Shown here: piece by piece, positions 1-8,802 of the stretch
Layout: every line of letters starts with the position of its first letter
How positions within the stretch are numbered: the stretch's first letter is position 1
NCBI RefSeq assembly: GCF_014773225.1
Contig: NZ_JACXAJ010000001.1
Location: 620,001 to 684,000, forward strand
Origin: Pontibacter aquaedesilientis
GTDB taxonomy: Bacteria > Bacteroidota > Bacteroidia > Cytophagales > Hymenobacteraceae
Reading direction: 5' to 3'
DNA: 64,000 bases
Program-made: the position numbers and the translations under genes
Notes under the pieces: generated by a model
Databases searched by the model: none
Told to the model about the DNA's origin: nothing
What the model saw: only the letters and a program-made list of their open reading frames with translations

Positions 1-173
1 TAGAGCCTATGTCGCTGGCTGCGGTGATGGCCGGAGCCGATGGCGTGATCTATGAAACACACCAGAAGCCGGAAGAAGCATTCTCAGACGGACAGCAGAC
101 CGTGAATTTCAAAGAGTCGGAGCGCCTGATCAAACGCATGCGCCAAGCCTTTGAATTAAGAGAGCGGTTTTAA
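1..173 (+). CDS. aroF: DAHP synthase (3-deoxy-7-phosphoheptulonate synthase), C-terminal part
   Basis: Open at the left edge; the readable frame begins at base 3 and stops with TAA at 171-173. The 56 visible residues contain AAVMAGADGVIYETHQKPEEA followed by SDGQQ, the C-terminal signature of type I DAHP synthases, which condense phosphoenolpyruvate and erythrose 4-phosphate at the start of the shikimate pathway. The chain ends about 27 residues after this motif, so there is no C-terminal chorismate mutase domain. A hairpin terminator follows 39 bases downstream. The family call is fairly safe; the rest of the gene is outside the window. Confidence 0.8.
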   Translation, partial: EPMSLAAVMAGADGVIYETHQKPEEAFSDGQQTVNFKESERLIKRMRQAFELRERF

Positions 174-211
174 TGTATAAGTCTCTGATATTCCTTAAGG
201 TCAGTATACCT

Positions 212-245
212 AAAAGCCTGTCTCTTGACCAGAGGCAGGCTTTTT
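212..245 (+). terminator. Rho-independent terminator after the DAHP synthase gene
   Basis: AAAGCCTG and CAGGCTTT form a stem, extended inward by CTCT/AGAG pairing, and are followed by a T run. It closes the DAHP synthase transcript before mgtE. Confidence 0.7.
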
Positions 246-368
246 CGATATGCGGTTATTTACATAATTGGCTTTCCCGTAAGAGAGGTGACCAATCTTA
301 CTTATGTTACCTATAAACCACACAAATTATCTGGCTGACTTACGTAACTACTTTCAAACTAACCTGAC

Positions 369-1715
369 ATGATGGCGGCTACCATAGAAGAACTGAACCT
401 GAAGGACCTGAGTAACAGTCACCCCGGAGATATTGCCGATGTGATCAGCGGACTGAACGAAAAGGAGCGCATACTGGCTTTTCTGCTTTTGCCAGGAGAA
501 CTCAAGGCCGAAGTGTTTACCTATTTCAACTACACCAAACAGGAAGATCTGCTAAAGAAGCTGGGCTCTGTTGATACCGCCGAAATGCTCGAGAACATGG
601 CGCCGGATGACCGCACGGAGATTTTCGAGAATTTTCCCGACCTGCTTATCAAGGAATCCATCAACCTGCTCTCCCCGGAAGAGAAAAGCATTGCCCTGAA
701 TCTGCTGGGCTATCCGGAAAAAAGCATCGCTCGCCTGATGACTCCTTATTATATACAGGCTAAAAAAGGCTGGACCGTTCGGCAGGCGCTCGACCACATC
801 AAAAAATATGGAAAGAAAGCTGAAACGCTCAACCATTTGTATGTTGTTGATAAGAACAACCACCTCGTAGACGACATCCGGATAGGGAGGCTGCTGATGG
901 CAGAGGAGGAGGACAAGGTAGAATCTTTGATGGACTACCAGTTTGTGAGCCTGACCACCACCATGAGTCGGGACGAGGCCATCGAGCTGTTTGACAAATA
1001 CGACCGGGCGGTCATGCCCGTTGTTTCAGAAAGCGGTGTGCTGGTGGGGATCGTGACCTTTGACGACATCATTGATGAGATTGAGAAACGGGACACCGAG
1101 GATATACAGAAGTTTGGTGGTCTGGAGGCCTTGGAACTATCTTATACCGATACGCCGCTGCTCACACTGGTGCGCAAAAGAGCCAGTGTGCTTATTATTC
1201 TTTTTATGGGCGAAATGCTTACGGCCTCTGCCATGGGCTATTTTGAGGAGGAATTGGCGCAGGCTGTGGTGCTGGCTTTGTTTATACCGCTCATCATTTC
1301 CAGTGGCGGCAACTCGGGTTCTCAGGCGGCGACACTTATTGTCCGGGCTATGGCCATCAGTGAGTTGGGGCTACGGGACTGGTGGTATGTCATGCGCAAG
1401 GAGGTACTGTCCGGTTTGCTGCTGGGTATTATCCTGGGTGGGTTTGGCTTTCTGAGAATCATGGTTTGGCAGCAGGCTGGTTTCTACGACTATGGGGAGT
1501 ATGCCAGCCTGATCGGGGCTACCGTCGGATTGTCTCTGATCGGCATCGTGCTCTGGGGTACCTTAACCGGCTCCATGATCCCATTTCTGCTCCGCCGGTT
1601 AGGGATGGACCCCGCCACGTCATCGGCTCCGTTTGTGGCCACGCTGGTTGATGTCACCGGCCTGATCATGTACTTTACCATTGCAGCCAGTATTTTGAGC
1701 GGAACGTTACTGTAA
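369..1715 (+). CDS. mgtE: Magnesium transporter MgtE
   Basis: 448 residues, the usual MgtE length. The order is an N-terminal MgtE_N helical domain (about 20-120), a CBS pair (about 125-245) that senses cytosolic Mg2+, and five membrane segments (about 270-448). The pore region carries PLIISSGGNSGSQAATL and, near the end, LVDVTGLIMYF, which holds the conserved pore Asp. It is a passive Mg2+ channel of the inner membrane, gated by its own CBS domains. Two Met codons stand together at 369 and 372 and either may start. It lies alone between a terminator and the his leader. No Mg2+ riboswitch was recognised upstream. Confidence 0.93.
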   Translation: MMAATIEELNLKDLSNSHPGDIADVISGLNEKERILAFLLLPGELKAEVFTYFNYTKQEDLLKKLGSVDTAEMLENMAPDDRTEIFENFPDLLIKESINLLSPEEKSIALNLLGYPEKSIARLMTPYYIQAKKGWTVRQALDHIKKYGKKAETLNHLYVVDKNNHLVDDIRIGRLLMAEEEDKVESLMDYQFVSLTTTMSRDEAIELFDKYDRAVMPVVSESGVLVGIVTFDDIIDEIEKRDTEDIQKFGGLEALELSYTDTPLLTLVRKRASVLIILFMGEMLTASAMGYFEEELAQAVVLALFIPLIISSGGNSGSQAATLIVRAMAISELGLRDWWYVMRKEVLSGLLLGIILGGFGFLRIMVWQQAGFYDYGEYASLIGATVGLSLIGIVLWGTLTGSMIPFLLRRLGMDPATSSAPFVATLVDVTGLIMYFTIAASILSGTLL

Positions 1716-1772
1716 GGTATAACCTGACCTGATTTTTTAAGGTATAAACTGTGCATTACAGAATGAATCGTT

Positions 1773-1780
1773 TATCTTTG
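1773..1780 (+). promoter_or_regulatory. Probable promoter (-7 element) of the his operon
   Basis: TATCTTTG matches the Bacteroidota -7 consensus TAnnTTTG exactly. A weak -33 element (TGTG at about 1750-1753) lies 19 bases upstream. The start site would fall at about 1785, at or just before the leader peptide ATG, so the leader may be translated from an almost leaderless end. Confidence 0.5.
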
Positions 1781-1785
1781 TCACC

Positions 1786-1869
1786 ATGAAAGGCACAATG
1801 GCACATCTGCACCATCATCATGCACGAAGCAAAAGTTTCGGAGCCGTCTGCCTATGGATTTGCCAGTAG
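1786..1869 (+). CDS. hisL: his operon leader peptide
   Basis: A 27-codon reading frame ending in TAG at 1867-1869. Residues 7-12 read His-Leu-His-His-His-His, five His codons in six, directly upstream of hisHAFIE. A second ATG at 1798 (Met-Ala-His-Leu-His) could also start it. The His codons sit about 70 bases before a strong terminator and about 20 bases before a segment able to disrupt that terminator, the classic layout of ribosome-mediated attenuation. His-leader attenuation is established in enterobacteria. Its operation here is inferred from the layout. Confidence 0.75.
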   Translation: MKGTMAHLHHHHARSKSFGAVCLWICQ

Positions 1870-1925
1870 TTTAAAAAGCATATATTCCAAAAGCCTGACT
1901 CCGAACAGAGTCAGGCTTTTTTTGT
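1837..1925 (+). promoter_or_regulatory. his attenuator: antiterminator plus terminator
   Basis: The terminator has a perfect 13-bp stem (1889-1901 with 908-920, loop CGAACA) and a T run to about 1923. An alternative 7-bp stem pairs TTCGGAG at 1837-1843 with CTCCGAA at 1899-1905, using part of the terminator's 5' arm, so the two folds exclude each other. A ribosome stalled on the His codons (1804-1821) leaves 1837-1843 free and favours read-through. A ribosome running to the stop codon at 1867 covers it and lets the terminator form. The stems are seen; the mechanism is inferred. Confidence 0.7.
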
Positions 1926-1986
1926 TGTATTGCTTTGTTCTAAAATTGAGTCTTGTGTCTAACGTCTATAATCTTGCGTCTATAAA

Positions 1987-2568
1987 ATGAATCTCGTAAT
2001 AGTTGATTACAAAGCCGGCAATGTGCAGTCGGTGCTGTTTGCACTGGAGCGGTTGGGTGTACAGGCTACCCTGAGTTGCGACTTTGAAACCATCAAGGCG
2101 GCGGATAAGGTAATTTTTCCGGGAGTTGGCGAGGCCTCATCGGCCATGGCCCAACTGAAGGCCCGCAACCTGGACAAGCTGCTGCCAACACTGCAGCAAC
2201 CGTTCTTTGGTGTCTGTTTGGGTATGCAGCTCCTTTGTCAGCACTCCGAAGAAGGCGATACCGATTTGCTGGGCATCATCCCGCTGCCGGTGAAGCGCTT
2301 CCAGACAGAATTGAAGGTGCCACACATGGGCTGGAATCAATTGGAGCAGCTTCAGTCGCCCTTGTTCCAAGGTATAGCCGAGGGAGATTACGTGTACTAC
2401 GTGCACAGTTTCTATGTTCCCTTGTCGGATTATACCATCGCCCAGACGTCTTATCCCGAGCCCTTTTCGGCTGCTTTACAGTACAAGAACTTTTACGCCG
2501 CGCAGTTTCACCCCGAGAAAAGCGGACCTGCCGGTGCACAGATACTCAAAAATTTCTTAGACATATGA
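1987..2568 (+). CDS. hisH: Imidazole glycerol phosphate synthase, glutaminase subunit HisH
   Basis: 193 residues, a class I glutamine amidotransferase. It shows the oxyanion strand PGVGE (45-49), nucleophile Cys77 in GVCLGMQ, and the His175/Glu177 pair in FHPEKSG. HisH releases ammonia from glutamine and channels it to HisF, which makes imidazole glycerol phosphate and AICAR in the fifth step of histidine synthesis. It is the first structural gene after the attenuator. Its stop overlaps the hisA start (ATGA). hisG, hisD, hisC and hisB are not in this window. Confidence 0.96.
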   Translation: MNLVIVDYKAGNVQSVLFALERLGVQATLSCDFETIKAADKVIFPGVGEASSAMAQLKARNLDKLLPTLQQPFFGVCLGMQLLCQHSEEGDTDLLGIIPLPVKRFQTELKVPHMGWNQLEQLQSPLFQGIAEGDYVYYVHSFYVPLSDYTIAQTSYPEPFSAALQYKNFYAAQFHPEKSGPAGAQILKNFLDI

Positions 2569-3287
2569 TGGAAATCATCCCAGCCATAGACATTATCGGA
2601 GGCCAGTGCGTGCGCCTCACCGAAGGCGATTTCGCCCGGCAAACCACTTATGACAGCAACCCACTCGAGGTCGCCAAACGATTTGAGTCGCATGGCATCA
2701 AGCGCCTGCACCTGGTAGACCTGGACGGTGCCCGCGCCCGTAAACCCGTGAACCTGAACGTACTGGAAAGCATCGCCGCCAACACCGGACTGACCATTGA
2801 CTTTGGCGGTGGCCTGCAATCGGACGAAGCGGTGCAACAGGCCTTTGACGCAGGAGCAGCGCAGATCACGGCGGGCAGTATTGCCGTGCGCGAACCCGAA
2901 ACGGTCAAGGAATGGTTGTTTAAGTACGGTGCCGACAAAATCATCATCGGGGCTGACTTCAAAGGGGCGAACATCGCCATCAGCGCCTGGACCGAAGAGA
3001 GCAAGTACCCACTGCAGGATTTTATTTCCGGGTATGTGCAAACCGGGGCGCGTCTGTTCATTTGTACCGATGTGAGCAAGGATGGTAAACTACAGGGACC
3101 ATCCCTGAACACCTACCGTCACCTGAAGCTGACCCAGCCCGCGGCCGGAATTATTGCCAGTGGCGGCGTGACTACCGTACAAGACCTGGAAGAACTGCAG
3201 GAAATAGGGGTGGAAGGTGCCATTATTGGCAAAGCCATTTATGAAGGGACCATCTCGTTAAAAGACTTAGAGCGATTTTTATGTTAA
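2565..3287 (+). CDS. hisA: Phosphoribosylformimino-AICAR-P isomerase HisA
   Basis: 240 residues of a half-barrel-duplicated TIM barrel. It isomerises ProFAR to PRFAR, the HisF substrate. Catalytic Asp9 lies in IPAIDIIGG and the second Asp in [10 protein letters not shown]; phosphate-binding loops DFGGGLQSD and IASGGV are present. The frame is open much further upstream, but that part runs inside hisH. The start is taken at 2565 (ATGATG), overlapping hisH by 4 bases, which fits translational coupling; ATG 2568 is the alternative. The 3' end overlaps hisF by 7 bases. Confidence 0.95.
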   Translation: MMEIIPAIDIIGGQCVRLTEGDFARQTTYDSNPLEVAKRFESHGIKRLHLVDLDGARARKPVNLNVLESIAANTGLTIDFGGGLQSDEAVQQAFDAGAAQITAGSIAVREPETVKEWLFKYGADKIIIGADFKGANIAISAWTEESKYPLQDFISGYVQTGARLFICTDVSKDGKLQGPSLNTYRHLKLTQPAAGIIASGGVTTVQDLEELQEIGVEGAIIGKAIYEGTISLKDLERFLC

Positions 3288-4039
3288 CCAAACGCATTAT
3301 ACCTTGCCTGGACATCAAGGACGGCCGTACCGTGAAAGGGATACGTTTCGAGAATATCCGCGACGCAGGCGACCCGGTCGAGCTGGCCAAGTGGTATGCT
3401 GAGCAGGGAGCTGACGAACTGGTATTCCTGGATATTACGGCAACCAACGAGGAACGCAAGACTTTTGCGGAGCTTGTGCGCGACATTGCCCGTCATATCG
3501 ATATACCTTTCACAGTCGGAGGCGGTATCAGTACGGTGGCCGATGTGGAAGTGCTGTTGCAGGCAGGGGCCGATAAAGTGTCCATCAATTCGGCTGCTAT
3601 ACGCAATCCGCAGTTGGTGGAAGACCTGGCGCGACGTTTCGGCAGCCAGTGCGTGACCGTGGCCATCGACACCAAGTACACCGAGGCCACCGGCTGGAAG
3701 GTATACGCCCGTGCCGGCACAGTAGAGACCGAGCATGCCACCGTGGACTGGGCCCGGCAGGTTGTAGCCCTGGGTGCAGGCGAGATACTGCTGACCAGCA
3801 TGAACAACGACGGGACCAAAGGGGGATTTGCGCAGGACATCACCCGTGCTGTTTCCGAGGCCGTTTCGGTGCCCGTGATCGCCTCCGGCGGTGCTGGCAG
3901 TAAAGAGCACTTTGCAGACGTTTTCCAAGATGCGCACGCTGACGCAGCGCTGGCAGCCAGCCTGTTCCACTTCCGCGAACTGGATATACCGGACCTGAAG
4001 CACTTCCTGAAAAAGCATGGTGTGGATGTTCGTGTTTAA
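3281..4039 (+). CDS. hisF: Imidazole glycerol phosphate synthase, cyclase subunit HisF
   Basis: 252 residues, the usual HisF length. A TIM barrel with Asp11 in [14 protein letters not shown] and the second catalytic Asp in [13 protein letters not shown]. Phosphate sites FTVGGGI and IASGGAGS are present. It takes ammonia from HisH through the barrel. It starts inside the end of hisA, so hisH-A-F are strongly coupled. Confidence 0.96.
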   Translation: MLTKRIIPCLDIKDGRTVKGIRFENIRDAGDPVELAKWYAEQGADELVFLDITATNEERKTFAELVRDIARHIDIPFTVGGGISTVADVEVLLQAGADKVSINSAAIRNPQLVEDLARRFGSQCVTVAIDTKYTEATGWKVYARAGTVETEHATVDWARQVVALGAGEILLTSMNNDGTKGGFAQDITRAVSEAVSVPVIASGGAGSKEHFADVFQDAHADAALAASLFHFRELDIPDLKHFLKKHGVDVRV

Positions 4040-4079
4040 TTCAACTCCCCAAACTCTAACTCTCTAAATTCAAAATACC

Positions 4080-4688
4080 GTGAATCTCGATTTCGATAAA
4101 ATGGATGGGCTGGTGCCAGCTGTCATACAGGATGCGCAAACAAGCCAGGTGCTGATGTTGGGCTACATGAACGAGGAGGCATACAGGAAAACAGTGGCGG
4201 AGGGCATGGTAACGTTCTTCTCACGCTCCAAAAACCGCCTCTGGACCAAAGGGGAAACATCCGGTAACACCCTCGAGGTAGTCAGTATCGCGGAGGACTG
4301 CGATAACGACTCGCTGCTGATCAAGGTAAATCCCAATGGCCCCACCTGCCACACCGGCGATATCAGTTGCTTTGGAGAGGACCCCGCCCTGAAACGCCTG
4401 GCAGCCATTCAGTTCATTGCCCGGCTGGAGGAGGTGATACAGGAGCGTAAAGCCAAACCAGAGGAGACCTCCTATACCAATTTCCTGTTCGACAAAGGCA
4501 TAAACAAAATAGCCCAGAAAGTAGGGGAGGAAGCCGTGGAAACTGTGATTGATGCCGTAGCCGGCAAAACCGACACCATGAAGGGGGAGGCTGCTGATTT
4601 GCTTTATCACTTGCTGGTACTACTGGCTGCCACTGGCCTCGAACTGGCTGATGTAGTCGCTGTGCTGCAAGAGCGACACAAGAAGTAG
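4080..4688 (+). CDS. hisI: Bifunctional phosphoribosyl-AMP cyclohydrolase / phosphoribosyl-ATP pyrophosphatase HisIE
   Basis: 202 residues, a fusion of two enzymes for steps 2 and 3 of histidine synthesis. The HisI part (about 1-115) has the Zn/Mg site residues in AEDCDND and TCHTGDISCF. The HisE part (about 118-202) has the MazG-like helix KVGEEAVETVIDA. The start is GTG at 4080, chosen because the product then reads MNLDFDKMDGLVPAVIQD like other HisI proteins. The 40-base gap after hisF is AT-rich with short CTCTAA-like repeats and has no terminator. Confidence 0.95.
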   Translation: MNLDFDKMDGLVPAVIQDAQTSQVLMLGYMNEEAYRKTVAEGMVTFFSRSKNRLWTKGETSGNTLEVVSIAEDCDNDSLLIKVNPNGPTCHTGDISCFGEDPALKRLAAIQFIARLEEVIQERKAKPEETSYTNFLFDKGINKIAQKVGEEAVETVIDAVAGKTDTMKGEAADLLYHLLVLLAATGLELADVVAVLQERHKK

Positions 4689-4696
4689 TCTGTTAA

Positions 4697-5293
4697 TCAG
4701 TTCTGTCTGTTCAGTTTCAGATTATTGAATTCGCCCGTTAGAACTATATCGCATTTGCGAGGCTTGATAGGGTTGATCTCGTTGGAAGCTGGGTCAAGTA
4801 CGTTTTTTATGTTAACCTCGAAGCTGCCGCTGGCCAGTCCGGTGGCAGCATCATAGGTTTTTATCACTATGTTTCCTTCCATGCTGTTGCCTGTGCTGAA
4901 CAAGGCAGTGCTGCCGGTTTTGTTGTAGTAGTGATAATAGGTGAGGTCCGATTTACCGGATTTACCGTTCAAAATCGACCTGATCTGGTAAGTTCCGATG
5001 TAACCGTTGGCAAAATCCGATTTCTTGATCTTGAAGACCAGGGCATCTTTGCCGGCCGGGCGAGTCGGGGCAAACATAATCTCTACCTTGTCATCGTCCG
5101 AGAGCAGGTGCATTTCAGATAAGCCCAAGGTATAAGTTATCTTCTCGTCTACAGTTGTCTCCAGGTATTTAAATTTCCTTTCCATGGTCGCCTCTACGTT
5201 CGGCACAACAGTTGACGCTGCATCTGTCTCATCGCATGAAAAAGATAAGAGTGCCAAGGCGCATAAACATATAGAAGAGATAATCTTTTTCAT
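4697..5293 (-). CDS. Secreted lipoprotein of unknown function
   Basis: 198 residues starting with a lysine-rich signal peptide and lipobox LLSFSC (Cys20), so it should be lipid-anchored. The mature part is mostly predicted beta, with several charged turns, and no family was recognised. It converges on hisIE with 8 bases between stops. The upstream region is AT-rich and no clear promoter was identified. Confidence 0.75.
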   Translation of the reverse strand: MKKIISSICLCALALLSFSCDETDAASTVVPNVEATMERKFKYLETTVDEKITYTLGLSEMHLLSDDDKVEIMFAPTRPAGKDALVFKIKKSDFANGYIGTYQIRSILNGKSGKSDLTYYHYYNKTGSTALFSTGNSMEGNIVIKTYDAATGLASGSFEVNIKNVLDPASNEINPIKPRKCDIVLTGEFNNLKLNRQN

Positions 5294-5358
5294 AGTTTTA
5301 ATTTGACTTTAAAATTATGAAAAAGATTACTATTACTGTAAATTATATAGAGAAATCT

Positions 5359-6216
5359 TTATATAAAATTTTTAATGGCTTCTGCTACTTCGCCTCCTTT
5401 CTCTTCCTGCACAAAATGCCCCGCCTTATACCTGCGCACTGTTGCATCCGGAAAAGCCTGTTCCCACCTGTCAAGCAGGTGCAAAGGGAGTAAACTGTCT
5501 TTCTCTCCCCAAAGGATTAGTTTAGGTATAGCACTGATTCTCTCGCGCTGATTCCAAAGCTGTGCAAACCAAGGGCCGGACTCCTTCAGGTTTTTCGCGA
5601 AGTGCCATGTACCGAGTCTGTTGCGACTATTGTTGAGTGGCCGCAGATAATGCTGATGCACGTCTTTGCTAAGGTGCCGTTTCTCGTGATAGCCTTTGGG
5701 AAGTAAAAAACGAGGAGAAAATCCCAGCCGCAGGTATAGGAACCGGCCCACTATACCATTCAGAAAACCACTGATTTTCATGATCTGCTGCTCATCCTCT
5801 AACGACCACATCCAGGTATTGAGGATAACGAGGCGCTTCACGTTCTCAGGGTGATTCAGGGCATAGCTCAACCCGATCGGGCCGCCATAGTCATGCACGA
5901 CTAAGGTTATGTTTTTCAGATTCAGGTGCCCGATCAGTTGTTCGAGATTTTGGGCGTGTGCTTCGGGAGTATATGAAAAGTCGGCTGGTTTGTCGGACAG
6001 TCCAAAGCCCAAATGGTCGGGGGCAATGCAGCGGTAGCTGCGACTGAGCGGTTTAATTTGTTGCCGCCAAACAAACGACCAGGTAGGCGTGCCGTGTACA
6101 AACACAATCGGGTCGCCTTGCCCTTCGTCCACGTAGTGCATTTGCCCATCTGGCAGCTGCATTGTGTGGTGCGCAAAAGGGTATAAAATTCGGTCAAGCC
6201 ATTTGGGAGAGTTCAT
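5359..6216 (-). CDS. Alpha/beta hydrolase, haloalkane dehalogenase-like
   Basis: 285 residues. The fold markers are the oxyanion motif HGTPTWSF (41-48) and nucleophile elbow VVHDYGGPIG with Asp109 as nucleophile. Asp rather than Ser is typical of dehalogenases and epoxide hydrolases. A second Asp in LWGEKDSLLP and His in AGHFVQEE complete a triad. True haloalkane dehalogenases normally have Trp right after the nucleophile to hold the halide; here it is Tyr110, so dehalogenation is doubtful. It sits 24 bases downstream of a tetR gene and is probably its target. Confidence 0.8.
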   Translation of the reverse strand: MNSPKWLDRILYPFAHHTMQLPDGQMHYVDEGQGDPIVFVHGTPTWSFVWRQQIKPLSRSYRCIAPDHLGFGLSDKPADFSYTPEAHAQNLEQLIGHLNLKNITLVVHDYGGPIGLSYALNHPENVKRLVILNTWMWSLEDEQQIMKISGFLNGIVGRFLYLRLGFSPRFLLPKGYHEKRHLSKDVHQHYLRPLNNSRNRLGTWHFAKNLKESGPWFAQLWNQRERISAIPKLILWGEKDSLLPLHLLDRWEQAFPDATVRRYKAGHFVQEEKGGEVAEAIKNFI

Positions 6217-6240
6217 ATATTTTGCCTAAAAATTCAACAA

Positions 6241-6801
6241 TCACTTTTTGTACTTCATGATTAGTAACGTGGCCACATCATCGATCGGGTAATTCTCATG
6301 CAGCAGAAAGTGATGGGCCATGCCGTCGATGGATGCGAAAAGCAGTTTAGCCTCCAAGTCAGGGAAAGGGATTCCGGCTGCAATCAGGTTTTGTTTGATC
6401 TGACTTTCGATATAAGCTGTTTGCTCGTTCATGTCTGCCATTAGCTGCCGTACGACGGCCGACTGCATACGGATACCGTGCAGCAGTTTCCAAAAATCCT
6501 TTTTCTCCTTGAGCAGTTTCACGGTCTGCCTGATGTGCCGTTCTATACCTGAGCCAGACGATTCCCCATCCGGCTGTTGTCTGAAGGAATCGTGTATGTC
6601 TTGCACGCCACGCTTAAATATCGCCTCGAGCAATTCGTCTTTGCTTTTGAAATAATTGTAGAGCAAGCCCAGTGACATGCCTGCTTCTGAGGCGATTGTG
6701 CGTATGGAAGTGCCCTCATAGCCTTGCTCTGCAAACAGGCGCAGAGCAACTTCTGTCAGCGTATGGATACTCTGTTCTCTTTTCTCCTGAAATCTACTCA
6801 T
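6241..6801 (-). CDS. TetR family transcriptional regulator
   Basis: 186 residues. The N-terminal helix-turn-helix reads ALRLFAEQGYEGTSIRTIA then MSLGLLYNYFKSKDELL, the standard TetR form. The C-terminal ligand domain is divergent. It is the first gene of a two-gene unit with the hydrolase at 5359-6216. A palindrome just before its start suggests self-repression relieved by a ligand that may be the hydrolase substrate (inference). Confidence 0.9.
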   Translation of the reverse strand: MSRFQEKREQSIHTLTEVALRLFAEQGYEGTSIRTIASEAGMSLGLLYNYFKSKDELLEAIFKRGVQDIHDSFRQQPDGESSGSGIERHIRQTVKLLKEKKDFWKLLHGIRMQSAVVRQLMADMNEQTAYIESQIKQNLIAAGIPFPDLEAKLLFASIDGMAHHFLLHENYPIDDVATLLIMKYKK

Positions 6802-6811
6802 GTATATTGAA

Positions 6812-6825
6812 TGAACGTTTGTTCA
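6812..6825. promoter_or_regulatory. Palindromic operator candidate for the TetR regulator
   Basis: TGAAC-GTTT-GTTCA, a perfect 5+5 palindrome 10 bases before the tetR start codon. Its size and placement match TetR-family autoregulatory operators. Confidence 0.55.
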
Positions 6826-6934
6826 ATATTAAAGTTTATTTTTTAAGGCTGCAAACTTTCGAAACTATATAAATGGAATCTGCTACAAACGCTGCAGGCT
6901 CAGTGCCGTATGAACCTTAAATTTAAATCCAACT

Positions 6935-8641
6935 GTGGAAATCAAATCGCTTTTTCAGAAATGGTGGGTATGGCTCCTGCTTTCCGTTTTTTCCTTGTTC
7001 CTTATCGCGGCAGTCTTCATATCCCATTTCTTCAACCCCTGGCTGCAGGAAAAGCTGGAGACTTCGGTGCATCAGCAGACCAAAGGACTGTATACATTGC
7101 GCCTGCACGGCTTGGATACATCGCTGTTCGGAGGCCGTATCTCAGTTGATAGCCTTCATATCATACCTGATTTTGATGCCTGGCAAGACAGAACAAAGGC
7201 CGGTAAATCAGACACTGCGGAACAGGAGGAAGCACCCCGCACCTTGCTGGATCTCAAGACGCGCTCCCTCGTGATTTCCGGCGTTAACTTTCTGGGTATC
7301 GTGCGTGGCAAGCCGCTCGACGTTAGTAAACTTGAGATTTTAAATCCGATCCTGGTAATCACTCAAATGCGTCAGGACACAGCCAGGCAGCAACAGTCTT
7401 TGCATGAGTCCCTGCAAGGTATAGCAAAGGATCTTCAGATTGACCGCATTGAAATAGTGGATGGCACGCTGAAAGTACGGAAGGGAAAAGATGCCAAAGA
7501 GGACATGATCGCTCTGGAAGACTTTACGATTAAGGTCAGCCAAATGCGGCTTGACAGCACTTCTTTTCTTGATGAAAGCAGAGCCTATTATGCCAGCAAC
7601 ATGGCATTGGAAGCAGGCAAGGCGGAATTTCTTTTACCAGACGGCACCTACCGCTTGCAGGCCTCAGGCCTTAATGCTAACACAGCGGATGGCACTTTAA
7701 ATATTGGCAACTTGCAGCTAGTGCCACTGCTTAAAAACGCGGAATTGGCTCGTCGCAGAGGAATGGCCGTGTCTACCCTAAATCTGAAGGTTCCCGAGAT
7801 CAATGCCAGTGGCGTAGATTATAGAGCACATTCCAGGTATAACAACCTGGCCGCAAGCCATGTGGTCATCATGAACCCCTCGTTGAGCACCTACATGGAC
7901 CGAAAGCATTTTTCTCCCAAAGGAAATAAACCACTGCCGCATGACATGGTACAGGACCTGCAGACAGGACTCAATCTTCAGAAAATTGAGGTGAAAGGCA
8001 TGCACATTCGCTACGAAGAACTAGCTCCGCAAGCCGTCGAAACCGGCGTAATCACTTTTAATAACCTGTATGCCACGATAACCAATATCTCTAATGATAA
8101 GAAGCGCATGTCAGCCAAAACCCCGGCAGTTATTGACGCCAAAACCAGTATTAATGGAGTTGCGCCAGTAGCCTTTAAGATTCGACTCGACCTACTGGAC
8201 CCCAACGGTTATCATACTATACATGGTACAGCAGGCCCGGCCAATCCGGCTACGCTCAACCCCATCCTGGAGCCGACCACGTTCATCAGCATAAAGGAAG
8301 GCAAGCTGCAAAAGAGCGACTTTAAGATAGTGCTGCACCGTAACAAAGCGACCGGAAACCTGAACGTGCGCTACACTGACTTTAAAGTGGATGTGCTGAC
8401 CAAAGACGAGGACAAACGGCAATCGTTTGGCAAGAAGGTGCTCTCGAAAATAGCCAATAAAATTGTGATCACATCTGACAACCCAAAAGAGGGAAAAGAA
8501 CTGCGCCCTGGTGAGATCAATGTTGTTCGTGCCCGTAGCCGCTCCGTGCTTAATTACTGGAAAGACTGCCTGGTGAGCGGTTTTAGAAGCGCAGCAGGTA
8601 TAGAAGGCATCGGTGCCAACCTGCAGGATCCAAATCGTTAA
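6935..8641 (+). CDS. AsmA-like membrane-anchored protein
   Basis: 568 residues with one N-terminal membrane segment (about 10-30, WWVWLLLSVFSLFLIAAVF), followed by a long periplasmic domain rich in beta strands. Repeated D-L-x-I-D-x-I-E phrases (LQIDRIEIVDGTLKV, LQKIEVKGMHIRYEE) are typical of AsmA/DUF748-like proteins that shape or transport outer-membrane lipids. The start is GTG at 6935, since no in-frame ATG is found before the membrane segment. It stands alone and its substrate is unknown. Confidence 0.65.
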   Translation: MEIKSLFQKWWVWLLLSVFSLFLIAAVFISHFFNPWLQEKLETSVHQQTKGLYTLRLHGLDTSLFGGRISVDSLHIIPDFDAWQDRTKAGKSDTAEQEEAPRTLLDLKTRSLVISGVNFLGIVRGKPLDVSKLEILNPILVITQMRQDTARQQQSLHESLQGIAKDLQIDRIEIVDGTLKVRKGKDAKEDMIALEDFTIKVSQMRLDSTSFLDESRAYYASNMALEAGKAEFLLPDGTYRLQASGLNANTADGTLNIGNLQLVPLLKNAELARRRGMAVSTLNLKVPEINASGVDYRAHSRYNNLAASHVVIMNPSLSTYMDRKHFSPKGNKPLPHDMVQDLQTGLNLQKIEVKGMHIRYEELAPQAVETGVITFNNLYATITNISNDKKRMSAKTPAVIDAKTSINGVAPVAFKIRLDLLDPNGYHTIHGTAGPANPATLNPILEPTTFISIKEGKLQKSDFKIVLHRNKATGNLNVRYTDFKVDVLTKDEDKRQSFGKKVLSKIANKIVITSDNPKEGKELRPGEINVVRARSRSVLNYWKDCLVSGFRSAAGIEGIGANLQDPNR

Positions 8642-8652
8642 TTTAAAGTCAT

Positions 8653-8802
8653 GAGTTCTGAGTCTCGAGTTCTGAGTCTTGGGTTGAAGGGTTTATAGAG
8701 TTATAAACAGGTTAAAATTTGCCCTGGTTGTGGATTTGAGCAGTCGATTCTTCCATAGTTGTTAATCAGAACTCGAGACTCAGAACTCGCGACTCAGAAC
8801 TC
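8653..8802. repeat. Inverted pair of 14-base tandem repeats
   Basis: GAGTTCTGAGTC occurs twice at 8653-8664 and 8667-8678. Its exact reverse complement occurs twice at 8777-8788 and 8791-8802, also with a 14-base period. The two arms could fold over the 98 bases between them. The right arm reaches the stop codon of the ClC gene. It may act as a shared terminator for the two convergent genes. Confidence 0.75.

Noticed and set aside
3284..4018. A 244-codon frame antisense to hisF
   Set aside because: hisF is unambiguous and overlaps hisA in the correct way.
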